64,000 nt of DNA from Echinicola sp. 20G (GCF_015533855.1 NZ_AP024154.1:313001-377000), one strand, 5' to 3'; counted from the stretch's first letter, positions 20,084 through 28,929 are shown. The notes: a model not told the origin generated them from the sequence alone. Numbers and translations: made by a program.

Positions 20084-20521
20084 TCACAAATATCGCTCCA
20101 TTTTGTAATGTAGTATATCACATTCACTAAAAATGTCCCCTATTTTTTGGAAACCGAATTTGGCATAAAGTGGAACCGCGTCTAATTGGGCATGCATATA
20201 CAATAGCTTATCCACCGCCTCAGGAGTAGCGGCAATATCATCTATTACAGCTTTGACCAAAGCTTGCCCTACACCCTTTCCTCTTGCCTGCTTTAGCACT
20301 GCAAACCGTTCTAATTTAATCCCTTTATTGGTAAATCTCCACCGAGCGGTTCCTGCCGGCTTCCCATCCAACATCGCAAAAAAATGGGTTGAGGTCTTTT
20401 CATACTCATCGTATTCTTCTTCCGGAGCTACCTCTTGCTCCTCCACGAATACTTTTTGCCTGATGTCAAAAATAGTTTCTAAATCAGTCTCCGTTTTGAC
20501 CTTTCTGACGATTCTGCTCAT
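20084..20521 (-). CDS. GNAT family N-acetyltransferase
   Basis: About 145 residues from the ATG at 20521; the frame is open to 20548 but the added residues look non-conserved. IFDIRQKVFVEEQEVAPEEEYDEYE and the acetyl-CoA loop QARGKGVGQALVKAV mark the ElaA/GNAT fold, followed by the typical AQLDAVPLYAKFGFQKIG. It transfers an acetyl group from acetyl-CoA to an unidentified amine. The start overlaps the end of phoH by 38 bases, so the two are cotranscribed. Confidence 0.92.
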   Translation of the reverse strand: MSRIVRKVKTETDLETIFDIRQKVFVEEQEVAPEEEYDEYEKTSTHFFAMLDGKPAGTARWRFTNKGIKLERFAVLKQARGKGVGQALVKAVIDDIAATPEAVDKLLYMHAQLDAVPLYAKFGFQKIGDIFSECDILHYKMERYL

Positions 20522-21479
20522 TTTTAAACTGTTCCTTTTGCAATTCATCTGTATCGTAGGCCGCTATGATGGACTTCACCAGTTTGTGTCGGATCACATC
20601 CTTGCCACTGAGCTGCACCACTCCGATTCCTTTGACATCTTTCAATACCCTCAAAGCTTCTCTTAAACCAGATTTTTGCTTACTGGGCAAATCCACTTGG
20701 CTTTGGTCACCATTGATGATTACTTTGGAGTTGGGGCCCATTCTGGTCAAAAACATTTTAATTTGTTCCCTGGTGGTATTCTGCGCCTCATCCAATAACA
20801 CAAAGGCATCATTCAGGGTCCTTCCTCGCATATAAGCCAAAGGCGCAATCTCAATAACCCTGTTTTCCTGATAAAATTTCAACTTCTCCGGAGGTACCAT
20901 ATCTCCCAAAGCATCATAGATCGGCCGTAAATAGGGATCTAATTTTTCCTGCAGATCCCCCGGCAGGAATCCTAGATTCTCACCAGCTTCCACTGCAGGG
21001 CGTGTAATAATGATCCTTTTGACCTCCCTGTTTTTTAGCGCCCTTACTGCCAAGGCCACTGCGATGTAGGTCTTTCCAGTACCAGCAGGCCCAAGAGCAA
21101 AAACAAGATCATTCTTAAAAGCAGCATCAACCAGCTTACGTTGATTAGCAGACTTTGGCTTAATGGCCAAGCCTTTATTACCAAATACAATTACATCATT
21201 TTTACGGTCTTCCTCAAAAGGAACCCCTTCCAAGTCAATATACTCCTTCACATTCTCGGGAGTCACTTGACCAAAACGATTAAAGTGCTGAAGCAGCATG
21301 TTCAAAACGTCATTGATTCGGATGATCTCAGGAGCCCTGCCCTGAATTCGAATTTCATTTCCGCGGGAAACAATTTTGCTTTTTGGGAAAGCCGCAGCGA
21401 TTTGCCGGATATTCTCATTCTCGGTACCGAGAAAATCCAAAAGCGGAATATTTTCTAAAGTAATTACCTTTTCTACCAA
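20484..21479 (-). CDS. phoH: PhoH family ATPase
   Basis: 331-residue cytoplasmic P-loop protein. A KH-like N-terminal region precedes Walker A ALGPAGTGKTYIAVA (about residue 133) and Walker B VLLDEAQNTTREQIKMFLTRMG. This is the YbeZ-type PhoH associated with ribosome/RNA quality control together with YbeY; biochemical role still vague. The start is TTG at 21479, because an in-frame stop lies 8 codons upstream and no ATG precedes the conserved N-terminus VEKVITLENIPL. It shares a divergent promoter region with the SAM hydroxide adenosyltransferase gene. Confidence 0.95.
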   Translation of the reverse strand: MVEKVITLENIPLLDFLGTENENIRQIAAAFPKSKIVSRGNEIRIQGRAPEIIRINDVLNMLLQHFNRFGQVTPENVKEYIDLEGVPFEEDRKNDVIVFGNKGLAIKPKSANQRKLVDAAFKNDLVFALGPAGTGKTYIAVALAVRALKNREVKRIIITRPAVEAGENLGFLPGDLQEKLDPYLRPIYDALGDMVPPEKLKFYQENRVIEIAPLAYMRGRTLNDAFVLLDEAQNTTREQIKMFLTRMGPNSKVIINGDQSQVDLPSKQKSGLREALRVLKDVKGIGVVQLSGKDVIRHKLVKSIIAAYDTDELQKEQFKNEQNRQKGQNGD

Positions 21480-21508
21480 TCCGTTATTTTGTATTTAGCG
21501 ATGTTAGA

Positions 21509-21526
21509 TTATTCTTACAAGAATAA
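21509..21526. promoter_or_regulatory. Palindrome in the phoH / DUF62 divergent promoter region
   Basis: Perfect 8-base arms TTATTCTT and AAGAATAA separated by AC, in the 102-base space between two divergent genes. Such symmetry could bind a dimeric regulator; the AT-rich content means chance is not excluded. Confidence 0.35.
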
Positions 21527-21532
21527 AATTTC

Positions 21533-21540
21533 TATTTTTG
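21533..21540 (+). promoter_or_regulatory. Bacteroidota -7 promoter element (TATTTTTG) of DUF62 gene
   Basis: TATTTTTG matches TAnnTTTG exactly and lies 41 bases before the ATG at 21582. No clear -33 TTTG was found at the usual distance, so confidence is moderate. Confidence 0.4.
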
Positions 21541-21581
21541 TTACTCTTACAAAAGTACAAAATTTTAATTGACTTCGTTCC

Positions 21582-22361
21582 ATGGCCCTAGTAACATTCC
21601 TGTCTGATTTTGGAGATTGTGATTATTATGTACCTGCAGTAAAAGCCAAGATGTTATCGATTAACCCCCAGCTCAATATAGTGGACATCACCCATCATAT
21701 TGAGACTTATGATATCGCCCATGCTGCTTTTGTGCTAAGGTCCGTTTACAAGGATTTCCCAAAGGGAACAGTTCACTTAGTGGCCATCAATAGCACCAGC
21801 AATATGACGGCTGGCTATATCGGCATCAAGCTAGAAGAACATATTTTTATTGGCCCTAATAATGGAGTATTGAGCATGTTGGCAGATTATGACCCAGGGA
21901 TTGTGGTGCAATTTGCAGATATCCATATCAAAGACAGCACTTTCCCTGCTAAAGACATCCTTGGCCCCATTGCCGCTAAGGTAGCCAGTGGTGCGGCTAT
22001 CCATGATTTTGGGGGACCTTTGAAGAATATCAAAAAGATGATGCCCCGACAGATCAAAGCCACCAAAAGACAAATCGTGGGCCATGTACTTCGCGTAGAC
22101 AATTATGGCAATTTGATCACCAATATCCCCAAGGATGTATTCAACAAACTTAATCCCGGTAAATTCACCTTAGAGTTTAGCCGTGAGGTTTTGACCGAAA
22201 TCCAAAACTCCTATGACAATGTAGAGCCCGGGGATTGCTTTGCCTTTTTTAACAGCCTTGACTTTCTGGAAATCGGGATCAACCATGGACATGGTGCGGA
22301 CTTATTGGGCTTAAAATATGATAGCCCTGTGATGATCAATTTTGAGCAAATTGAAGAGTAA
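21582..22361 (+). CDS. S-adenosyl-L-methionine hydroxide adenosyltransferase (DUF62)
   Basis: 259 residues, cytoplasmic. It begins with TFLSDFGDCDYYVPAVKAKM and INPQLNIVDITHHIETYDI, the signature of the chlorinase/fluorinase-like DUF62 family. Characterised non-halogenating members split SAM with hydroxide into adenosine and methionine. VAINS, FIGPNNGVLS and the C-terminal VDNYGNLITNI also fit. I infer the hydroxide enzyme rather than a halogenase because there is no halogenase gene context. Single gene, divergent from phoH. Confidence 0.93.
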   Translation: MALVTFLSDFGDCDYYVPAVKAKMLSINPQLNIVDITHHIETYDIAHAAFVLRSVYKDFPKGTVHLVAINSTSNMTAGYIGIKLEEHIFIGPNNGVLSMLADYDPGIVVQFADIHIKDSTFPAKDILGPIAAKVASGAAIHDFGGPLKNIKKMMPRQIKATKRQIVGHVLRVDNYGNLITNIPKDVFNKLNPGKFTLEFSREVLTEIQNSYDNVEPGDCFAFFNSLDFLEIGINHGHGADLLGLKYDSPVMINFEQIEE

Positions 22362-22667
22362 TAAATAAGGAAGTTAGACACTAAGCACCCCTTGTTTGTT
22401 TTATGAGGTCATGGAAAATCTTTAAACTTGATGGATATAATAAGTTTTTAAAAAAAATATTTAATTCGATTCATTTATTTTCCACAAAACCCAACTTCCT
22501 TCAACAACATGATTTACAATAATTTAATAGAGCAAAAACTTCTTGTTCTTTAAAAATCTCTACGTCAATCCTCAAAAAAATAACAAGAAGTAAGCTCAGG
22601 GTATTGCATAGAAAAAAATCTTTGTCCATATTTGCATCCCGTTCAGGAAGGAACGGAATCAAAACAA
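22362..22667. other. Intergenic stretch before tRNA-Leu
   Basis: AT-rich, no gene seen. A 9-base inverted repeat (AAGGAAGTT at 22366-22374 and AACTTCCTT at 22492-22500) spans 118 bases. The last 30 bases hold a small hairpin CCGTTC/GAACGG (22639-22644 and 22651-22656) in the presumed 5' leader of the tRNA. Confidence 0.4.
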
Positions 22668-22749
22668 GCCCAGGTGGCGGAATTGGTAGACGCGTTGGTC
22701 TCAAACACCAATGCCTTCGGGCGTGCCGGTTCGACTCCGGCCCTGGGTA
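22668..22749 (+). tRNA. tRNA-Leu (anticodon CAA)
   Basis: 82-base cloverleaf with the long variable arm of a leucine tRNA. The acceptor arm GCCCAGG pairs with CCTGGGT (one G-U). The anticodon stem is TTGGT/ACCAA around loop CTCAAAC, giving anticodon CAA, which reads UUG. The variable arm is TGCCTTCGGGCG and the T arm GCCGG-TTCGACT-CCGGC. CCA is not encoded. A terminator follows at 22757. The open frames 22604-22876 and 22632-22859 that cross it are not genes. Confidence 0.97.
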
Positions 22750-22756
22750 CACAAAA

Positions 22757-22787
22757 CCCCTTCAGATGCAAATCAGAAGGGGTTTTT
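22757..22787 (+). terminator. Terminator of tRNA-Leu
   Basis: Arms CCCCTTC (22757-22763) and GAAGGGG (22776-22782) followed by TTTTT, eight bases after the tRNA end. Confidence 0.7.
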
Positions 22788-22898
22788 CTGTTTTCGGACA
22801 AACCATTGACAAACGACGTAGAATTTTTCTGGATTACCGGGATTACATCATATTTCTAGAACGAGGAAAAAATTAGGTACAAGCTAAATAATAAATTA

Positions 22899-22936
22899 GG
22901 GTTCCAAGCCTACGCAGGGTACAAAGACTTGGAACC
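22899..22936 (-). terminator. Hairpin downstream of the 283-residue barrel gene
   Basis: Nine-base arms GGTTCCAAG (22900-22908) and CTTGGAACC (22928-22936) lie about 43 bases past the stop at 22979. On the minus strand the hairpin is followed by an AT-rich tail (CTAATTTATTATTT) rather than a pure T-run. Confidence 0.4.
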
Positions 22937-22978
22937 TTGTGGTTTAGTTATGGGGCGTGATTACGAAAACCCTACCAT

Positions 22979-23830
22979 CTAGTGGGGAGGCTCCCAAATC
23001 AAGCGTATAAAGGAACTCAGCCTTTCACCTTCCCTACTGACAGGAATCCCTCCTACAATTCCGACCATCAAATGATCCGCAATTCCTACGCGCATCTGTG
23101 GGCGAAGGGTCATATTAAAATCATTTTCCTCAAAGGTCTTATTTACCTCCATTCCAATGAAGTTCCTAGTACCGGGAATCATATAATGGAAACTTGTATT
23201 GACATCATAGGCATAATGCCAATCTTTTGAATTAAAGTCCTGCCCAATGACAGGACCTGTGTACACCAAGGAGTGATAATTCCTGCACCATCGTTTGGCT
23301 ACCACCAAAAAAGGATTGTACACATTTCCAGTAATCAAGGGATTTCCAAAGCTTCCAAAATCAGAAAGTTCAAACTCATTGATATACCCCAGGGCCATAG
23401 ATGTAGCCATTTTCTCGTTCACAAAAAAGGACCACTGGGCTGCCACCTTTACACTATTTAACCTATTGGAAGGGACTTCTCCCTGTTCCCTTTTCGCACC
23501 GGCAGTAAAAAAGGTAAAAGGCAATTCCACCTCCAAACCTAACCTATCTACGGGCGCCCATTCGTACTCTATCAACGCTTCATAACTGTCATAAGAAAGG
23601 TTGTCCGTTAGTCCAAGGCCCAAATTCCACTCTCTTTCACCTTTTCGTGCCCCAAGATCCCTAATTAAGTCTATATATAGTGGCTCTGCATGCAAGACCT
23701 TGGCAGGAGCTTTCTGCTCTTCTACTTCTTGAATAAAAAGACTATCCCGCTCTGCTTCGGAAACTTGAGCCCAAGCAGGGGCTGTGGATGCCAGCAATAA
23801 CATTGGCACCCATTTATTTAAAATGTTCAT
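22979..23830 (-). CDS. Outer-membrane beta-barrel protein, unknown function
   Basis: 283 residues with a signal peptide cleaved after TAPAWAQ. A conserved N-terminal segment HAEPLYIDLIRDLGARKG leads into a barrel rich in alternating aromatic residues (LGLGLTDNLSYDSYEALIEYEW, LEVELPFTFF). This porin-like type is frequent in the phylum; the substrate is unknown to me. The gene upstream on the same strand (23895-24293) is 64 bases away and probably cotranscribed, so the two may form a functional pair. C-terminus RLIWEPPH is unlike the classical terminal Phe of porins. Confidence 0.75.
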   Translation of the reverse strand: MNILNKWVPMLLLASTAPAWAQVSEAERDSLFIQEVEEQKAPAKVLHAEPLYIDLIRDLGARKGEREWNLGLGLTDNLSYDSYEALIEYEWAPVDRLGLEVELPFTFFTAGAKREQGEVPSNRLNSVKVAAQWSFFVNEKMATSMALGYINEFELSDFGSFGNPLITGNVYNPFLVVAKRWCRNYHSLVYTGPVIGQDFNSKDWHYAYDVNTSFHYMIPGTRNFIGMEVNKTFEENDFNMTLRPQMRVGIADHLMVGIVGGIPVSREGERLSSFIRLIWEPPH

Positions 23831-23894
23831 TTTTAAATGGTTGGTTGAAACAATAAATTCTATCGATCACCTATTGACTGATCGACCCTTGCGA

Positions 23895-24293
23895 TTATCC
23901 AAACAAACCAAAGTCAGGCGGGGGGGTATCTATCCTAAAAAAGCCACTTTTTAGCTGCCCGTTATGAGCAGGAAAGTGTAATTTCAGCTTTATGTACAAT
24001 AGTGGTATTTCATAAAAATTGTGGTGAGAATTCAGGACACATTCCAGCTTCCCAATATTTTTCTGGTTATGGTCCTCTGCGTCTGGATCATCATACTCAG
24101 GGATAGCGTTTTCAAAACCCAATATTTTTTCAACAAAAATCTCCACTAAACTTTCCTGGTCATTGAAAGTCAAATCCTCTGGCACGTAATTAGGGAAAGG
24201 GTCTGCGGCATCCACACTGATATTCAGCAAGTACCAGCCCATCAGTCCCCAAAGGAACCTCAACCATGCGCTATTTCTCAATTTAGAGATCAC
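23895..24293 (-). CDS. Small membrane-anchored or exported protein of unknown function
   Basis: 132 residues. One hydrophobic N-terminal segment (AWLRFLWGLMGWYLLNISV) is followed by an acidic region (YDDPDAEDHN), a mixed domain and a proline-rich end TPPPDFGLFG. I do not recognise the family. The first possible start is GTG at 24293; a start at the internal ATG inside the hydrophobic stretch would damage the anchor. It sits directly upstream of the 283-residue barrel gene, which suggests a two-gene unit. Confidence 0.65.
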   Translation of the reverse strand: MISKLRNSAWLRFLWGLMGWYLLNISVDAADPFPNYVPEDLTFNDQESLVEIFVEKILGFENAIPEYDDPDAEDHNQKNIGKLECVLNSHHNFYEIPLLYIKLKLHFPAHNGQLKSGFFRIDTPPPDFGLFG

Positions 24294-24565
24294 CCTGTAA
24301 AGGTATGTGGTTTGTGGAATTTTCAGCTAGGCATTTATGACAATGTTCAGCTAATATCCCAAAAAACATCTACTTCTTGAAATGTAAGGGAAAAACTTGG
24401 TCAATAACCATCCCCATCCATATATGAATACACATCTAATGATTGGGGAAGCATATAGGATGACAGACAGGAAGGAGTGGTGGTTGAAGTAAAAGTCCCA
24501 CAAACCTGAATTAGAAAAGCATACCTCTACATCTGGGATTTACATATTTGCAAGTATGCACGACT

Positions 24566-25162
24566 TTATATACCCATGGTTCCTGTTTCCACCTTTCCTG
24601 CTCGTTTGTAATTGGCTAAAATCACTCCCTTGGTTGTGCTGCTGCATTCAGTCAAAGTAAATGCAGCGGGTATTACCCCTTCACTGAAAAGCTTTTTACC
24701 TTTCCCTAAAGTTAAAGGATGAATTTTTAGTCGAAGTTCATCTACCAAATCCTGTTTCAACAGCAACTGGATAAGCGCTGCACTTCCCCATACTTGAATA
24801 TCTTTTCCTTCAGTTTCCTTAAGCTTTTGGAGATCAACCAAAGACTTTAGAAATACCGTATTTTTCCAATCAGACTCCATCCTGGTACCAGAAAATACGT
24901 ATTTGGTCCCCTCGTTGATTTCCGGCCAAAAATCTGAATGTGCTGGCCAGTAGTTTTCCCAAATTTCAAATGTCAACCGTCCTAAGAGATAGTCCACCTT
25001 TTCGGCCAACTCCCTCCCTACAGCAGCATCATATGCTTCATCACTGTAAGGGGCCACCCACCCTCCAAAATCAAATCCATCAGCCCGGTCTTCTTCCGGC
25101 CCGCCCGGTCCCTGAATGACGCCGTCCAAGGTAACCATTGATAAAACTATTATTTTTCTCAT
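24566..25162 (-). CDS. Dihydrofolate reductase family protein (RibD C-terminal domain)
   Basis: 198 residues from the ATG at 25162; seven extra in-frame residues upstream are not conserved-looking. The start MRKIIVLSMVTLDGVIQGPGGPEED, the central LLGRLTFEIWENYWP and WGSAALIQLLLKQDLVDELRLKIHPLTLGKGKKLF match the RibD_C/YyaP group of NADPH-binding reductases. These share the DHFR fold; substrate usually unknown. Monocistronic. The 240 bases upstream carry a short low-complexity stretch near 25305 and no clear promoter. Confidence 0.93.
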   Translation of the reverse strand: MRKIIVLSMVTLDGVIQGPGGPEEDRADGFDFGGWVAPYSDEAYDAAVGRELAEKVDYLLGRLTFEIWENYWPAHSDFWPEINEGTKYVFSGTRMESDWKNTVFLKSLVDLQKLKETEGKDIQVWGSAALIQLLLKQDLVDELRLKIHPLTLGKGKKLFSEGVIPAAFTLTECSSTTKGVILANYKRAGKVETGTMGI

Positions 25163-25421
25163 GTATGTATTGTTTGATTTCAAAGTTCAATCTCCTCAAA
25201 AACACACAACTATCCAGTGTGGGAATGCGACAATCTCAGGGGTTCAATTCGCCATGTTCAGCTAACCTATTATTTATTGTAAAGATTTAGAACTTTTAAT
25301 AGCAAAACCACAAAGGGTACGGAACGCAAAGAGGGAGGTCTACCTGTAGGCTGACCAGTAGGAAATTGAGCACTTGGCTGCGTGATATAGATTAGATTAA
25401 TAATGGTAGGACTTTGTTATT

Positions 25422-26057
25422 TTAGGCTATACTGGTGATGGGCTTTCTTTTTTTACTTTGGATGATAAAATAAGCAATGATCAAATTAGGTACCCAGCTC
25501 AGCCACCCCACAATAAGATAGGCAGCCTGAAACTCTCCCAATGCCATAGTCAAAATCGGTAACCAAATTCTCAGGGTTATGGCTGAAAAACAAACGGCGT
25601 AACTGTAGATCATATAGTTTTGATGCTTTTCCAACTGGCCTTTTCTTATGGCCTGGTATGCCAAGATGGTGGTCAGCAGCCAAACTGTGCCACTCATCGA
25701 AAAGCCTATCACATTACTGATCCCTCCCGTGGCAAACTGGGCTATATAAATACCACAAACCCCACTGATCAGCACCGCAATTATATAGAGCTTCCCTATA
25801 TTCCTATGGAGCTTTGTCTCTCTTTTTCGCCATTGGGAATTGAACTGTGTCCACCCCACCAGCAATGCCAGTCCCCCCAGAATGATATGACCATAAAAGC
25901 CCAAATTCCACCCCAGGTTAGCCAAGATTTCCTGACTCTTGGAAGACAAAAGACCAAAATGCCGATCTACTAAAAAGTAAATCAATGGATAGAGCCCGAT
26001 TATCACACATAGACCCCCAAAAATCCACCAAGTCGTTTTATTGATTATTTTCTTCAT
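25422..26057 (-). CDS. DUF2306 domain-containing membrane protein
   Basis: 211 residues with about six to seven hydrophobic segments. HRNIGKLYIIAVLISGVCGIYIA and the histidine-containing helices (YGHIILGGLALLVGWTQF, KHQNYMIYSYAVCFSAITLRIW) are typical of DUF2306, a family of predicted inner-membrane proteins that may bind heme or quinone through its histidines. Function not established. Stand-alone gene in a repeat-rich intergenic neighbourhood. Confidence 0.88.
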   Translation of the reverse strand: MKKIINKTTWWIFGGLCVIIGLYPLIYFLVDRHFGLLSSKSQEILANLGWNLGFYGHIILGGLALLVGWTQFNSQWRKRETKLHRNIGKLYIIAVLISGVCGIYIAQFATGGISNVIGFSMSGTVWLLTTILAYQAIRKGQLEKHQNYMIYSYAVCFSAITLRIWLPILTMALGEFQAAYLIVGWLSWVPNLIIAYFIIQSKKRKPITSIA

Positions 26058-26679
26058 CCGTATAACTAAATATTCAATACCAAAAGTAATTGTGTTTCAA
26101 TACAATATATAAAAGAGTGACTTTTCAGGTAAGAGAAAAGTTTAATTTCTTTGTTTGAAGAAACCTGAAGTATTTTCTAATCTATCATTGGGAATTTGGA
26201 GACAAACTTAATGACATGCTCCCTTTTCTAAGATGAGACTATTTCTTTTGGAAACCAGGATCATAATAACGGGGGGCCTATTAGTATTGTCCATAGGATG
26301 CTGGAAGGGAAAGTGGGAAGCGGGAAGTTAGGATAGGTGTTAGACTCTAGATTTCAGATGTTAGAAAAGAACTGATAGCACTTTCTTTGGTTTATATATC
26401 GAGCAATGTGAAACTATTCCTTGAAAAGGATTAGGCTTGGGACCTTTATAAATGACCTCCCTTGAATCAAAAGAGGGAAGGACAAAAGAGGAAGCTTGAA
26501 GTTGGATGGTAGATGGTTTGGGCAAAAGGGTAAGCCTGCCAATCTCTTTCATTTACTTTCTATATTTATCAATTAATTTCAAAATACCATTTTTACTAAT
26601 ATGAAAATTTTCACATTATTTTTTTCTTATAAGTAAAACAATTACATTTAGGAAAATCTATTCTTATAAACATACCATT
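26058..26679. other. 622-base intergenic region with repeat copy R1
   Basis: No convincing gene. It holds one copy of the composite GGAAGT repeat (26287-26366) and a second purine-rich stretch around 26470-26515 (GAGGGAAGG, GAGGAAGC, GAAGTTGG). The open frame 26361-26552 on minus follows the low-complexity sequence and is rejected. The last 100 bases before 26680 are AT-rich and probably carry the promoter of the GH20 gene. Confidence 0.6.
26287..26366 (+). repeat. Composite GGAAGT repeat, copy R1
   Basis: Leader TTGTCCATAG (26287-26296), purine core (CTGGAAGGGAAAGTGGGAAG then CGGGAAGTTAGG) and tail with TAGGTGTTAGACTCTAG, ATTTCAGATGTTAGA. The same three-part order is seen at 28791-28929, and the leader plus core at 45022-45090. 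Confidence 0.75.
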
Positions 26680-28746
26680 ATGATACGTTCTCTTCTGAGG
26701 CTCTTGTTCGTATTTACAGTCTCGCTCCAAGCATGCACTAAAAAGTCTTCGACATTAGGCGATTTCAAATTATTACCTTCACCACAGGAATTTGAGATTT
26801 CTGGTGTAAGTGACCTTCATGCTGATGACATCATAAGTTATTATGGATTGGACCAAACACCTCTTCCAAAATCGTCCCTGTCAACCTCCTTATCCGCTGT
26901 CAAAAGTGATACAGAAGCGACTGTTGTCTACCAAATCGATCCTACTTTGGGTTTGGTTTCAGGTGGGTATCGCATGGAAATTTCACAAGATCAGGTTACC
27001 ATAGATGCCCAAGATGAAGCAGGGCTTTTGTATGCCTTTGAAAGCCTTCAGCAGCTATGCCTGGATGCGGAGGAACAACAGGTAACGCTTCCTGCATGTA
27101 CCATCACTGATTATCCTAAACTGGCGTACCGATCTATCCACTTGGACATCAAACATCATAGGGAGACGCTTGAATACTATTATAGTCTCATCGACAAACT
27201 GGCACATTATAAAATCAATGGCATCATCCTGGAACTGGAAGATAAGCTGCAGTACGAACAGCAACCAACCGTTGCCTCTGCTGATGCCTTTACCCTAGCA
27301 GAATGGAAAGACCTGAGTGATTATGCGCATGCAAAACACATTGAAATCAGTCCCTTGATCCAAGGTCTCGGACATGCTAGCTTTATTTTAAAACACGATG
27401 AATACAAAGCACTCAGGGACAATCCTGAAAGCGACTGGGCATTCAATCCGCTGGATGAAAAGACCTATGAGGTGCAGTTTGACCTGTATGAAGATGCCCT
27501 TAAGGCCACACCTCATGGAAAATACCTGCACATTGGGGGTGATGAGGTACACACTACCGGAAGAAACAGTGGTAAATCGAACTTGGAACTACAACTGATG
27601 TGGCTCAACAAGGTGACGGCCTTTGCAGAAGAACATGATCGCATTCCCATTTTTTGGGATGATATGCCCCTTAAGTTTGCCGGTGTGTATGGACCTACCC
27701 ACGACTCCAAATACACCAAGGAAGAAACGGACTCCCTGTGGGCAACTAATGGCCCTAAATTGGAAGCCTTTTTGGAAGATTTCCCCAAGAACTGCATTTA
27801 TATGCGATGGAGTTACCTTCACCCCGAGCTCTACGGTAACCAAAAGGCCATGCAATGGTATGATGAAAACGGACTAAAAGTAATGGGAGCCACAGCTGGA
27901 CAAACCCGCTGGGTACTTATGCCCCAAAATGAAAGTAACATCCGGTCCATTAAGTCATTTGCGGTATCTTCCATTGAAAATAATTTAGGTAGGCTCTTGC
28001 TGACACTTTGGGATGATGACTCCCCCCATTTTGAACTCTACAACCGAGGCATCCTCGCCTTTGCGGAATATGCATGGGCTGGAGATAAGCGAAGTGTGGA
28101 AGAAGTCAAATCCCTTTATAGGCGCCGGGCGTTTGCCAATGCATTGGCCGATGATTCATTTGCTTTTATTGATTCCCTGGAAAACCCGGTTGCTTTTTGG
28201 AAGAATGCATTGCTTACAGGAAACAAGCGTAATTACCTTATGCGCTCCGAGAACCCAAAAGAAACAGCTGTCATTGCGTTACCCGACCTTGATAGTCCAG
28301 GAGCATGGACCAAAGCGAATGAAGAAAGGTTACAGCAAGCAGAACAAGCGGTAGCGACCACTGCTTCACTAAAGGAGAAAATCAAAACACTGAAATCAAA
28401 GACCCTCCGTAATGAATACACCTTGGAGGTCTATGAGCAAGTGAATAACCTGGTCCATTTTTCTAACCATGCCTTGTTGTTACTCAAAGATTTTGATATG
28501 GCCACAACGGAAAAGGAAAGGTCCAGCGCCAAAACTGCTTTAAATAATTTGCCTAATGAATTTCAGTCGGTCAGAAATGAACTTGAAAAGGTCTATAGCA
28601 AAACCAGGCTTATCCACAAACCTGACAACTACCTATTGGACCAAGATCATCATGTTCACCTGGCCAATCAGTCCATCAATTTCGACTGGCAATTTTATGC
28701 GGAGATGTTGTTTTTGGAAAAGCTATCTGAACATCTTGAGCAGTAA
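26680..28746 (+). CDS. GH20 family beta-N-acetylhexosaminidase-like lipoprotein
   Basis: 688 residues. A lipoprotein signal ends in LQAC. An N-terminal GH20b-like domain (about 25-145) precedes the TIM barrel, starting YRSIHLDIKHHRETLEYYYSLID. The catalytic pair is D288-E289 in HIGGDEVH, as in GH20 enzymes that use the substrate acetamido group for hydrolysis. The barrel continues through IPIFWDDMP and LTLWDDDSPHFELY. The last ~200 residues are helical with no known domain. Expected role: removal of terminal GlcNAc/GalNAc outside the cytoplasm. It is flanked on both sides by copies of the same intergenic repeat. Confidence 0.85.
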   Translation: MIRSLLRLLFVFTVSLQACTKKSSTLGDFKLLPSPQEFEISGVSDLHADDIISYYGLDQTPLPKSSLSTSLSAVKSDTEATVVYQIDPTLGLVSGGYRMEISQDQVTIDAQDEAGLLYAFESLQQLCLDAEEQQVTLPACTITDYPKLAYRSIHLDIKHHRETLEYYYSLIDKLAHYKINGIILELEDKLQYEQQPTVASADAFTLAEWKDLSDYAHAKHIEISPLIQGLGHASFILKHDEYKALRDNPESDWAFNPLDEKTYEVQFDLYEDALKATPHGKYLHIGGDEVHTTGRNSGKSNLELQLMWLNKVTAFAEEHDRIPIFWDDMPLKFAGVYGPTHDSKYTKEETDSLWATNGPKLEAFLEDFPKNCIYMRWSYLHPELYGNQKAMQWYDENGLKVMGATAGQTRWVLMPQNESNIRSIKSFAVSSIENNLGRLLLTLWDDDSPHFELYNRGILAFAEYAWAGDKRSVEEVKSLYRRRAFANALADDSFAFIDSLENPVAFWKNALLTGNKRNYLMRSENPKETAVIALPDLDSPGAWTKANEERLQQAEQAVATTASLKEKIKTLKSKTLRNEYTLEVYEQVNNLVHFSNHALLLLKDFDMATTEKERSSAKTALNNLPNEFQSVRNELEKVYSKTRLIHKPDNYLLDQDHHVHLANQSINFDWQFYAEMLFLEKLSEHLEQ

Positions 28747-28790
28747 CATAGGGGTTTCTCTAGGTGCCAATGGCACTTGGTTGGTTGGAA

Positions 28791-28929
28791 TTGTCCATAG
28801 ATTGTAGGTACTGGAAGTGGGAAGTTTGAAGTAGGAAGTGGGAAGCTCGAAGGAGGAAGTGAGGAGCCTGGAGAACGAAGTGGGAAGTTTGGAAAGATGT
28901 TAGGTGTTAGATTTTAGATGCTAGACTGT
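28791..28929 (+). repeat. Composite GGAAGT repeat, copy R2
   Basis: Leader TTGTCCATAG (28791-28800), a long purine core with eight GGAAG/GAAGT units (28811-28893), and tail AGATGTTAGGTGTTAGATTT then TAGATGCTAGAC. It is the fullest copy and lies 45 bases after the GH20 stop, in the same orientation as R1. Confidence 0.8.

Noticed and set aside
21582..22361. A fluorinase or chlorinase
   Set aside because: The DUF62 protein shares the fold, but no halogenase-like gene context or distinctive substitution was visible; the hydroxide enzyme is the safer reading.
22604..22876. Small frames across the tRNA
   Set aside because: They run straight through a well-formed tRNA-Leu and its terminator, so they cannot be genes.
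22668..22900. Integration site of a mobile island at tRNA-Leu
   Set aside because: No integrase gene and no partial copy of the tRNA 3' end were found nearby, so there is no support for an attachment site.
25305..25345. Purine-rich stretch CCACAAAGGGTACGGAACGC as another repeat copy
   Set aside because: It resembles a common dispersed low-complexity pattern but shares no leader or tail with the GGAAGT family, so I did not group it.
26361..26552. A short minus-strand frame (63 codons)
   Set aside because: It lies in a repeat-rich intergenic region and has no upstream signal, partner or family likeness.
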